NCBI RefSeq assembly: GCF_041146395.1
Contig: NC_090997.1
Location: 32,343,501 to 32,407,500, forward strand
Source of the DNA: Eulemur rufifrons
Lineage: Eukaryota; Chordata; Mammalia; Primates; Lemuridae
DNA: 64,000 bases
Direction: 5' to 3'
The translations under genes and the position numbers were made by a program. This document shows positions 24,452 to 34,984 of this stretch, piece after piece (positions within the stretch are counted from its first letter, which is position 1; each line of letters starts with the position of its first letter). The notes beneath the pieces are model-generated. The model saw only the letters and a program-made list of their open reading frames with translations. It had not been told where the DNA came from and made no database searches.

Positions 24452-25075
24452 TCAGTCCATTTGTGTTGCAGATTAATAGAATACTGCAGACTGAGTAATT
24501 TACAAACAATAGAAGTTTATTTGGCTCATGGTTCTGAGCAAGGTACAACAGAATTGGTATGCTATAGAACAGAGATAAAAATTAGTAATTTATGTATTCA
24601 TATGTTTGTTGTTTAAGGTTTCTACCTTTCTGTCTTGAAAATATTTGATAAATATGACGTGTGTTTTAGGCAAACTTGGAAAACATCAGACGTGCTCTTG
24701 AAGATTTTTTCATTTTAGAAGGGCTTGTCAGGAAGGCATATCTATTACACATGTGTGTGTTAATCAAAGTGTTTAATTTGGGAAATGTTTACTTTTAGTC
24801 TGTTAAGTCCAAGGGTATGGTTCTGGCATCTGGTAAGGGCATTTATACAGCATAGTCCCATGGTGGAAGGTGAAAAAGCAAGAGACTGGGGGGACAGCAA
24901 GAGGAGGCCAAACTTGCTTTTTTAACAAACCCACTCTCTTGATAACTAACCTATTCCTTTGGTAATGCCATTAATCCATCACCTCTTATTAGGCCCCACC
25001 TCCTAACATTGTTGAATTGGGATAAAGTTTCCAACACATGCATTTTGGGGGGCATATAGCATCCCTTGAGTCTAT
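24452..25075 (+). mobile_element. MaLR-type LTR (MST/MLT1 group), interrupted
   Basis: A solo LTR of the old mammalian apparent LTR retrotransposon group. The left part has GTCCATTTGTGTTGC, GAGTAATTTACAAA and TTGGCTCATGGTTCTG. The right part resumes with AAGTCCAAGGGTATGG, CATCTGGTAAGGGC, ATGGTGGAAGG and GGCCCCACCTCCTAACA. The middle (24538-24798) is foreign to the family. It has no coding capacity. Confidence 0.85.
24538..24798 (+). repeat. Local direct duplication, copy B, inside the LTR
   Basis: Second copy of the 23479-23754 segment, placed between GGTTCTGA and TCTGTTAAGTCC of the LTR, where the LTR family normally has continuous sequence. A possible 4-bp TCTG repeat flanks it. Confidence 0.85.
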
Positions 25076-25235
25076 ATTTTTAGATATTATTACTCATCTA
25101 GGACTAGGAAAAAAAATACTTCCCTGTCATTTTATACAGATTATATCTATAAAAATTATTATAAATATAAATAAAAATTGATTTTCAATTTTTATTGGAA
25201 AGTCATTCAAGAAAATTTTACAGAAAGTAACTTTT

Positions 25236-25357
25236 GCAGGAGACTGAGGCAGGAGGAGTGCTTGAGCCCGAGAGTTTGAGGTTGCAGTGATCCATGGTGA
25301 TGCCACCACACCCTACCAATGGCAACAGAGCAAGACTCTGTCTCAAAAAGAAAAAAA
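25236..25357 (+). mobile_element. 5'-truncated Alu
   Basis: It runs from GCAGGAGACTGAGGCAGG to an A-rich tail. A perfect 14-bp target-site duplication, AGAAAGTAACTTTT, sits at 25222-25235 and 25358-25371. Confidence 0.93.
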
Positions 25358-25897
25358 AGAAAGTAACTTTTAATGGATATTCACCTCTAAAAGATTATTT
25401 ATTACCCTAAAATTTTAGAGATTTTTTTTATGTATATAGTTTGGTGCTTTGATGTATCTGTTCTTGAGTGTTTCAAAATAAAAATAATGAGGTAATTTCC
25501 TATGTTTACATTTATGAGTAAAGAAGAATATCATCTGAATTCAATATTGATAGCTTTCACTAATGTATATAAGGTAGTACGTGGATTACTATAAGGACAT
25601 AGAAGATAATCTCTAAAATTACCTTTGCCACACTCTGATGTGTTCAAGTTACTGCCTCAGCAAGATTTGAGGGTGAAGGGATACAGGGTAGCTTTTGAAG
25701 TGATCGACGCTTTTGCTTTTTTGATTTGTGGAACAACCTATCAGATGCCAAATCTAAGGATAATTCATGTCTGAATTGTTGTAATCCATCCATTATAGAA
25801 TAGCCAATTCTATTGTCAGTAATAAGGTTTAGGGCATAGACATTTCTCACTCATAATTTGACCCATTGTAGGAGTAAAGGAGCGGACTGTCTTTAGA

Positions 25898-26112
25898 GCA
25901 GTGTTTCTCAGCCTACCACTGTGGTAAGAAATACATTCTATATTAGGATCCAGATTTGTGCTCCCATGTGTATGCAAATGTGCAAAACAACAATTCTGGA
26001 TATTTACTTTGTGCAGTGCACTCTATTTTCTGTTCTATTTCATTTTTTTTACGTGACAGAAAAATTTTTAGTTGTGGTCCATAAAATAGATTTTGTAAAC
26101 CACAAGTGGACT
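25898..26112 (+). mobile_element. Possible hAT-type relic
   Basis: It starts CAGTGTTTCTCAGCCTACC and ends near AATAGATTTTGTAAACCAC, which resembles old hAT miniature elements. Weak support. Confidence 0.4.
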
Positions 26113-28159
26113 TCACCTGCATTTTGATAAACTGTTTAGGATATTCCCTTATTCTTTTCTTCGAGTTTGTCTTTACCCTGCACAAGTATACTTACATGTG
26201 TTCTTCATTATACAGTTTACTATGGAAATGGTCAATGCACACCCATTTAAACTATGATGCAATTGAAATTTAAGGAAGAAAGGAAGCTCTTAGGACAGAG
26301 ATAGATGTGTGGGCATCGGGAAAGATGTTTTCCAAATTGTTTGTAGTAGTTCTGGGAGTGAAAGTCAGGATCACAGGAAGACCTCTACATTGTTTGATTT
26401 GGCATTTTCTCCTCTTTTCAAACAATGAAGGCTAGCTTCATACTCAGCAATATTTCAAAAGATAATTCTAATTTGATGGAGAAATACTTTATAAACCAGA
26501 ATTTGGATTTGAATTTTTTTAAAAAAATCATTTTAGCCTGAAGAGGTTCTAGATTCTAGACCATAGAAAGTGAATGGGAAGGAATCCCTCACAGGTTTGT
26601 TTTGTTTTATGCTTCTTTCCATGGAAGAAGATTCAGTAAAATATACCAAAGAAAGAATTCTGCATTTTAGTGGCAGAAAGTACTAGTTTTAGTTAGTCTG
26701 TCCCTATTTGGCATATAATATCTGAACCTCAGTTAATTTGCAGAATGAATGAATTTGGCCAGATTATCTAAGTTAATTTTTAACTTTAAAATTTTCTAAT
26801 TTTAAAACAAATTCAATCAGTGATTAGATTTTTTAAGTACCCACTAAGTATAAGGCACTCTGTAGAATACTATAGGCAGGGATGTGACCAATGAAGACCT
26901 AACTCAGGAAGGATGATGCTCGGATCCTGCTCTAGAATATTTGAAGTTTACATGCTGTGGCCACTTGATCCTCAGATTTTCTTACAGATTTGAGTGTTTG
27001 TAGTAATACAGATTGTCCAATAAGTAAGTAAGTAAATAAATAATTAAAAGTTCTAGCAGTTTAAGTAATCAGTTGAAAAGAATTGCTTCATTTATTACAA
27101 GCAATGCTTTCTTTGAAATTATTTTGAAATCCTTTTGCTAAGCAGGATAAATCTTAACCTATACTGGAAGTTGAAAAGTGAAAGAATAGAGAATGTGGAG
27201 TGAATTACGTTAAACTTCTGAAAATTACATATAGTTACAGGCTGATAATTCTGTATTTGACAGTGTTGTTAAAGAATCGATATCTGTGATGATAGGTTAA
27301 CTGGTTAAAAAAAATTCTGAGGAGACAGTAGTATAAAAAACAAGAAAGGGTAGATGTATGTTCCTAGAAATTGTATATCTGTGATAGCTAACAAAAAGTG
27401 AACCCATATAACAACTAAGTTGTGAATTCTTTAGGTAGTTATAGAAGCAATGATTTTGAAGGAATGGTTTAAGAAATGAATGAGTGAAGGGACAAATGTT
27501 TTATTTTCTTAGTTTAAGAGAGGTAGGCTTTAGAGTTGAGAATCCATTCGGTATAGATCTTTTCATCCTGTCCTACACAACGTTTTTTGTGAGAAAGGAA
27601 AAGAAAGTTTGGAATGTGTAGCTGTGACTTGGCCTCCTGAGAACTATAAGAATATTCTATTTAAAAAGTAATTAATAATATAGATTCAGGAGGAAAACAT
27701 ATCAAATAACATTTCAGTAGGCTTTCCTTGGTGCAGTAGTGTGCATGTAACATACAGCAGTGTGGATGAGAGGAGAGCAACAATGTGCTCATGAAGACTC
27801 CAAGGCCTCCGCAATCTTGGCTAACAAGGGTGCATTGACAGTAGCTAGGAAATAATATTAAATGCATTTCTCTAAAAGCATAATTTCATATAAAGGAGTT
27901 AATGGTTAAGAACAATTATATTAAGAGTTAAATTTGTATATTCACTATTTTGGGGTCTTAATATGTAAGGATTGCCATTGCAAATTCAACGATCATGGTT
28001 ATTTGTTTTTATATAACAAAAAATGCTCTGGGCTTCATTATACTATGTTTCATATGCTCCATTATACTTACTTTATCAAAAGTATGTGTAATTAATCAGG
28101 GCTTAAAAGACTTCAGTTTATTTAAGAAAAACTAGTAAATATAATTGTTTCCTTTAAAG

Positions 28160-28250
28160 CTACAGAAGAAAGAAGATCAGCAATTGGAGCCTAAGAAAAG
28201 TACCAGCCCTAAAAAAGATGCAGAGCCCACTGTTGATCTTTTAGGACTCG
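28160..28250 (+). CDS. SMAP1: SMAP1 internal coding exon (lysine-rich linker and first part of clathrin box)
   Basis: This 91-nt exon starts in phase 0 after an AG acceptor at 28158-28159 and ends before a GTAAGT donor. It encodes 30 residues plus one base of the next codon. The peptide begins LQKKEDQQLEPKK and ends DLLGL, which I recognise as the region of stromal membrane-associated protein 1 just after the ArfGAP domain and lysine/glutamate-rich linker. In SMAP1 the motif LLGLD is the clathrin-heavy-chain binding box, used when the protein acts as an ARF6-directed GAP in clathrin-dependent endocytosis. Here the final D is completed by the next exon, 26 kb downstream. The acceptor is followed six bases later by another AG, so an in-frame choice that drops Leu-Gln is possible. 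The ArfGAP-domain exons lie upstream of the window. Identity is from remembered protein similarity plus consistent splicing. Confidence 0.95.
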
Positions 28251-28584
28251 GTAAGTAAAAAATAACAGTCACATTAGCATTACAAAACAGTTGAAACTTT
28301 TACTTGAACTGAATGTGATGGCTTTATCTTCAGTATGCCAAAAGATAACTATTAACTGAATTTGAAAATGGTATGATTAGTTTGCTGAGTTCCCACAAAA
28401 GGAAATCTTTAATAAGGGAGCCAGTGTCTGTCAGCACTCTCTTCACTGAAATACAAGTAATGAGTTCCTTGGGGAAAAAGATATATCAAAGTAATCTTCA
28501 AAGGTTTGGTAGATGTGACATTTTATCACTTAAAATAAAGAGTGAATTATTTTCTTTCTCTTCTTTCGCCCCTCATTTCAGCTC

Positions 28585-28618
28585 CCTCTCTCTCTCTCTC
28601 TATTTTTTTTTTTTTTTA
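28585..28618. repeat. (CT)n(T)n low-complexity tract
   Basis: CTCTCTCTCTCTCTCTA followed by a T-run. Confidence 0.9.
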
Positions 28619-29477
28619 ATTTTGTGCAGGATTTTTCCCCTTGGTGAAATAATTCTGGGTTATGATCAAATGTGCTGGTTTAAAATAAAATTTAATTTTG
28701 GTTAACTGAAGCAACATGTTTTATAACCAAAACTAGATTTATATCACATATCTGATGACAATGAGAAGTACTCATTTTAATTTAATTTTATTCTCATGGC
28801 TGACAGATGTGGTGTGGTAAATAAACAGGCTTCCATTCAAGGGGTGTTTATACTGTGCTTATCTACAAATATTGTTAGCTCTTTTTTACATTCTTCTCCT
28901 CTTCTAAAAGAATTAGCGTGATAAATGGTTATTTTTAGTAATATCTGAGCTTTGGTATAGGAATTAACTTCAAAATTTTTTTTAGCTTGGAGAAATATTG
29001 ACAACTAAAGGAAAAGAGTGAAAGACAGTTGAAGGATAACGTTGAATTTCATTTACTGCCTTTCCAAAAAAATTGATGTTAGTTGAATATTGAATAAATT
29101 CTGTTGTATGAATTACAGTTGAATGTTTTATTCATTTCTTAGGAAGCTGGTATGTCATACAAATATACTTCCTGGAAGTAAAATTCTGTGATGGTTAAAA
29201 GTAGTATGTTAGAAATATAAAAAATAACTATAATTTTAAAAATAGGGCTTCAGTATAGGGGCTCTAAATATAATCATGTTGAATTCTAGTCCTTATAATT
29301 TTTGTATTTTATTTCTTTTGCTGCAAATAAGATAAAAGAAAAAGAGATTTATTAAAAAAGTATGAAAGTATCTTACTAAAACTATATGCATCTTTGTCTG
29401 CACTGCAGCATTTCTTTTCCAGTTTAAGTGCCTGGTTTACTGGTTTATAAACTAGACCTGCTTATCATCCTACATAT

Positions 29478-30720
29478 TCATTCTTTAATTCAACAAATAC
29501 TGAGTGCCTACTATGTGTTGAGGTACCATTGTAGGCACAAGGGAGATAGCACTGAAGGAATACAGATAACAATCCCTGCCCACTGGGAGCTTTTATTCTA
29601 TCTGGGGAGGTAGTGAGTAAACAGTTAAGTAAAATATATTATAGGTAATATATGGTAAGTGCTGTAGATGAAAGAAAATAAAAATAGGTGGTTGTAATTT
29701 TAAATAGGTTGGACAGGGAGGAACTCACTGAGGTATCATTGGGGCAAAGACCTAAGGAAAGTATGGGTATCTGGGTACGTGGGCAAGAGCATCCCAAGTA
29801 GAGAGAACAGCAGATGCAAAAGGCTCTTCACTAGCAGCCTACTTGAACTATGCAAGGACCAGTAAGGATGACAGTGTGGCTAGAGTGGAAGGATCTGGGA
29901 GAGATGAGTGATAGGGAAGGAGTGAAGAGGGGGCAGGCATATTGTGACAGGACTTTGGCTTTTACTCTGAGTGACTTGGAAACACATGGGAGGGATTTGC
30001 AAAGAAGTAATAATCTGACTTTGGTATTGAAAGAATTATTGTAGCTACTGTGCTGAGAAGAGATTATAGCAGGGCAAGGTGGGAAACAGGAAGACCAGTA
30101 AGGAAACCATTACAGTGATAGAAATGAGAGATGAATGATAACTTAGACTAGGTGGTGGCATTGGATGATAGATGATGTAATCAGATTCTGGGTGTATATT
30201 AAAGATGGAGCCAATAGGATTGGCTGATCAATTAAATATGAGAAATGAAAGAAAAGAGGGAATTAAGGAATGGCCAACATGTGTTTAGCCTGAGCAATCA
30301 AAAGGATGGAGTTGGACTTACTTTGATGGGAAAGTCTGCAGGCAGTTTGGATGGAAGATTAAAAGTTTTGTTTAGGTCATAGTAAGTTTGAAATGCCTAT
30401 TAGAGCAAAAAAATCTAATTTTAATAAAAGGAGATCTTAATTAGGCAGTTATATGAATTATAAGTTTAGGCAGAAGTCTGGGCTGGGAATATAAAATTGG
30501 AAGTCATCAGCTTTCATGTTTTTTAAAGTTAAGAAACCAGATCAATTCACTAAGGGAGTGAATATAGACCAAAGAGAAGAGCTTCAAGTACTGCATCCCA
30601 CAGCACTCAAATGTTTAGAGGTCGGGAGATAGAAAGGGGACCTGGAAAGGTGGTCAGAAAGGAGGGAATGGTGAAGTAGCAGCAAAACCAGTACCCTTTG
30701 GTATCTATTGTGTAAGCTAT
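29478..30720 (-). mobile_element. L2 LINE, antisense (first segment of a nested block)
   Basis: It starts with the reverse L2 3' end (AATTCAACAAATACTGAGTG, then CTACTATGTG) and continues with ATCCCTGCCCACTGGGAGC, AACAGCAGATGCAAAAGGC, GGACTTTGGCTTTTACTCTG and GGATGGAGTTGGACTTACT. It is long and colinear for so old an element. Its continuation appears at 31357 and 32200 after two insertions. Confidence 0.7.
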
Positions 30721-30744
30721 CAGTAAGTCAGATTAGAACTTCTG

Positions 30745-31310
30745 TGCCATAGTTATGCTGTGGTAACAAACTTGCTCAAAATATTGTTGACTTAAAGAAC
30801 AAAAGTTTATTTCTCGCTCGGGCCATGTCCATCTGAAATGAGCTCATCTTCACTTCAGTACCCAGAATGATAGAGCAGCCTCTATCTAGAATAAGCATTG
30901 GCAAAATTTTTCTGTAAAATTGCAAAAAGTAAATATTTTAGGCTTTGTGGGCCATAAAGTCTCTGTCATAACTATTAATACTCAGCCATAAATAATACAT
31001 AAATGAATGGACATGACTGTGTCCCATTTAACTTTATTTACATAAAAAGGCAAATTTGCCCTAGTGTGTTCATCCCTGATCTAGAACATTGCTGGTCATA
31101 TGACAGAGGGAAAAGAGCACATGGAAAATCACATATCGGCTCTTAAAGGTTATGTTTTCAAGTTATGTCTGTCATTTCCACTCTCGTTTCATTGATTGCA
31201 TTGTCACATGACCTTGTTTTCATTCCGCAAGAGGATGTATGGTCCATCTATGGGGAAATTTCACCAAATATTTGTGAGCATTAATGCAGACCAAATGAGG
31301 AAGAAAATGT
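30745..31310. repeat. Old unassigned repeat inserted in the L2, itself carrying a hAT relic
   Basis: AACAAACTTGCTCAAAATAT, a short spacer, then CAAAAGTTTATTTCTC is a dispersed repeat start; similar starts occur near 32550 and 32832. A hAT-type relic lies within it at 30895-31060. Confidence 0.45.
30895..31060 (+). mobile_element. hAT-type relic (shared family, copy 2)
   Basis: TTTTTCTGTAAAATTGC, AAATATTTTAGGCTTTGTGG and AACTTTATTTACATAAAAA match copies at 5863 and 33839. Confidence 0.7.
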
Positions 31311-31419
31311 TCAGGAGAGGAGGGACTAAACAATGTGTCAGATGTTTCTGACTAACCCAGCATAATGAAAATTGAGAATTAATCATTGGATTTAGCAACA
31401 TAGATGACCTCACATCTGC

Positions 31420-32190
31420 ATGGGGTGCATATCTCCATTGAATGATGCCTGTGTTTTTAAGTCTGTTATAATTTGTTGAAACCATTGATATTTTCACCTT
31501 ATACATTTCCATGTATTATAAATGCATTTGTCTTTATTTATAATGGGATTTTCATCTTTTTTAGGGCTGAATAATGTTCCATTGTATGTATATACCACAT
31601 CTGTTCATTTGCAGTGGACGTCTGGGTTGTTTCCACCTCTTGGTTATTGTGAACAATGCTGCTATGAACATGGCTTTACAGATACCTCTTCTAGATCCTG
31701 TTTTCTTTTGGGTTTTTTCACTGTTGAACTCTTAGGGGAGTTCTTTATATATTCTAGATATTTACCCTTATCAGATATATGACTTGCCAATATTTTCTCC
31801 TGTTCCATGGGTTTTCTTTTTACTCTGTTGATTGTTTCTTTTGTTGCATAATAATTTTTAATTTTGTTGTAGTCCATTTTGCTTATTTTTACTTTTGTTA
31901 TCTGTGCTTTTGGCATCATATCCAGGAAATCATTGTTGAATCCAGCATCATAAAGCTTTTCATGTATGTTTTTTTCCTAGGAATTCTGTAGTTTCAGGTT
32001 TTACATTTAGGTCATGGATCCATTTTGAATAATTGATCAATTCGTATGTATGGTGTAGAATAAGGATCCAGCTTCATTCTTTTGCATGTGGATATCCAAT
32101 TTTCCCAGTACCATTTTTGCAGAGGTTTTCCTTTCCCCATTAGATGATCTAAGACAAGTGTAGCTTTGGGGTGGTAGAAGTGTAAATATG
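31420..32190 (-). mobile_element. L1M ORF2 3' fragment, antisense, inserted in the L2
   Basis: TATTGTGAACAATGCTGCTA, ATATTTTCTCCTGTTCCATG and CAATTTTCCCAGTACCATTT are antisense L1 ORF2 signatures. The short - strand frames here are remnants with stops. Confidence 0.82.
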
Positions 32191-32199
32191 ATTGATGTG

Positions 32200-32480
32200 G
32201 GCTCAAAGAGAATGGAAGGAGAATAGAGTGAATATATACAGCTCTTTAGAGGAGTTTTGCCATGAAGAGGGGAGAGAAAATGGAGCATTAGCTGTAGGAG
32301 GATGTGGGCAGGAAAGGATGTTTTTTTTTTTTAACGGTGACATTATAAGATGTTTAATGTTAGGAATGCACCGGTAGAGCAGACAAATCTGGTAATTTCA
32401 GGACAAGGAATAATTGCTATTAGCAGTGTCCTCAGATAGCCTAGGGTGGATGGGATCTAGTAGACAAATGGGATGACTGT
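32200..32480 (-). mobile_element. L2 LINE, antisense (last segment)
   Basis: A TTTAGAGGAGTTTTGCCATG block and then ATTAGCTGTAGGAGGATGTG resume the L2 sequence colinearly. Confidence 0.6.
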
Positions 32481-33838
32481 ACTTTGAAATACTCAACTAT
32501 TGCTGCAATAATACTGCATAGTGAATAATCCCCGGATTTCAACACCTTATGACTAGCAAACATTTATTTCTCTCACTGTCTTTGGGTCAACTAGGGCAGC
32601 TCTGCTACAACTTCATTTGATACATTTTCTGCCTTCTAGGTTATTAGAAGGCACTGTTTACCACCCATTTCAGGATGGCATATCGTGTCTCCATTTCTCA
32701 ATTTCCTGTGAATGTTTGCTTGTCTTCTGTCACCCTGTCTCGAAGTCAGTACCACAGCTTTTAGGGTTTGGTTATGGCAACACCCCTCTTTTGGTATCAA
32801 TTATAGTCAACTTTGCTGACCATGCTACATAGCAAACAACTCCAAAATCTCAGTGGCTTATGTTAACTAACATTTATTTCTCTCACTCACGGGTCTGTAG
32901 GTCTTCTGAGACAGCTCTCTTTTAAACAATGGGGGAGCTTCGGAAAACAGTGACTTTAGAGAAGAACCAAGGTTTGTTTAGGGGGAAAAAGTGAAGGGAA
33001 TGTTTGGAAAAGAGGTTAAAGATATATAGGGGATTTTGCTGGTGACTGATAGTGGGTTTTAGACCATATAAGGGAAGAGTTCCAAAGGTTGGAGGGGTGG
33101 AGATGGGTCAGAAAGAAGGCTGTCTTGCTGATGAAGTTTTAACAACTAAAGAGGACGTGTCTTACTCAGAGCAAATAGAGCTCCTTACACCTGCTGGTTA
33201 TCAATATCCTAAGTTCTTTTTAAAATTATTTTCAGACTTTTTTTAAAGCTATATTAAGCATAAGATTTGATGAATTCATGAAAGTCCAGGAGACAACAAG
33301 GAATTAACGGTCTCTTTCAGCTCAAAACAAACAGTGGTTCTAAATTTGGATTGGTTATTGGTGTCTACCTTGGACAGCAGACTATTTTTCTGCTCAGGAG
33401 CATGCGACTCTCCTCTAATGGGACTGTACTTTTCTCCTGTAACTTGAAACACATGGGGATTTGGGAGCAGATTCCTTGAAGTATGATTTATGATCATGCA
33501 AAAATGATAGCATATCTCCAAATGAATGAGACCATTAACTTAAAACATTTCCAACAAATACAGAGAAAACCCTGACAGACATAGTTCAGTTACACAGCCA
33601 TGGAAGGCCATGAATTCCAAGGATCATGGTCTTCTTGATCACACTTAATAGTTTCATAATAGACTAATAGTTAAGATCAATTTTTAGAAACTTGATCTTG
33701 CCTTTAAATGGGACTTTGGTAAGCCCATTCTCTTCTTTTCAACCTGGTAATTCAAGCTAAACCTAATTTCTTTAGCTCACTTTTCCTGACCTATCCCATC
33801 CAAAGGTCAAACATAAAATCCTTTATTATACTTTTTAG

Positions 33839-34032
33839 CAGGGGTTAGCAAATTTTGTCTGAAAAGGGCCAAATAGACAATATTTTTGGCTTTTCAGGGC
33901 ATGTAGTCTTTTTTGCAGCTGCTCAACTATTGTAGTGTGCAAGCAACCATATACAAATATGTAAACTAAAGAGCATAGCTGTGTTGTAGTAAACTTTAAA
34001 AATAGATATGGGCTGTGGTTTGCTAACCCCTG
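33839..34032. mobile_element. hAT-type miniature transposon (shared family, complete copy 3)
   Basis: A 194-bp element with perfect 14-bp inverted ends, CAGGGGTTAGCAAA and TTTGCTAACCCCTG. The flanking octamers CTTTTTAG and CTTTATGT may be a decayed 8-bp hAT target duplication. Confidence 0.85.
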
Positions 34033-34984
34033 CTTTATGTTCCCGATCATACCTGCAAGAGCTGCTTCATATTTAGATGTTCATTTGTGTTTGAAACCTA
34101 CAGAAATACTATTTATTTTAGTGCTTTGCTCTCTAATACCAGAAGTGGGGTGAGATACTTAACTTGCCCTCCAGTCTTGGAAATTACCTCAGGACTTGGG
34201 GACAGCCTTCTTGACTAAGTGCCAGACTGAGTAATCCCCGAATGCACCATACTCAAACCAAACACAGACACATCTTGCCTTGAATATGTACCTCCCGTGT
34301 TAAAATAGAATTGAAATAAGCTTCTAGGGTATGTTGGGGTAGTGCTCTTCATGTCCCCTTACCTGTGTAGCTAGTCTAGGACTGTGAATTATACTTCTAG
34401 GCTAGTGTCTGTTATTTGTTGATTATTACTTAGTTTTTATAATGATAAAAACCGACAGACTGCTTAACAATTGGTTAGGATAGTTCCCCGAGACTAATAC
34501 TTCCATTCAGTGGTACTTTTGGTAGAAGACCTCCTCTGAGAATAAAATCTTCAAGAGTAAGCACATGCTTTAGGAAAAAGGCTTGAGAAGAATCATAAAT
34601 TGCTGGTGTTAAAAGTGACTTTACAGTTTTCAGTTCAATCTCCTATCAGTGGTTCCTGCAGGGTTTCTGTTGAGTGGCCATCCATGTGCTGCATGCACAC
34701 TGCAGAGCAGCCTGGCCCCTTGTCAGGAGGCATTGACCAGCAGTCCATCAGACACAGAGTTCTTTTTTTTAAATAATTTTTTTTTGTTTCAAAATATTAA
34801 GGGAGTACAAATGTTTTGGTTACATGGATCGCTTTTGTAATGCTTGAGTCATGGCTATAAGTGTACCCATAACCCAAATAGTGTTCATGGTACCCATTAG
34901 GTAGGTTTATGCTCCTCCCCTCCTACCCACTACCCCCTGCTTGGTTTCCAATGGGTTTTACTTCCTTCTATGCATTTGTGTGCT

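Larger units (their letters stand above)
1..28159 (+). other. SMAP1 intron (partial): mostly non-coding DNA with interspersed repeats
   Basis: I find no SMAP1 exon here. I looked for the lysine/glutamate-rich linker exon, the 27-residue alternative exon and the ArfGAP zinc-finger exons, and saw no convincing match with splice sites. Supported contents are listed separately. Stretches in which I recognise nothing are roughly 660-2240, 4750-5310, 6250-7715, 12620-14460, 14520-15270, 15380-16310, 16620-17610, 18000-19030, 19660-20420, 21740-22520, 22700-23470, 25380-25890 and 26120-28150. These are AT-rich, and their open frames are short and lack recognisable protein similarity. Confidence 0.85.
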
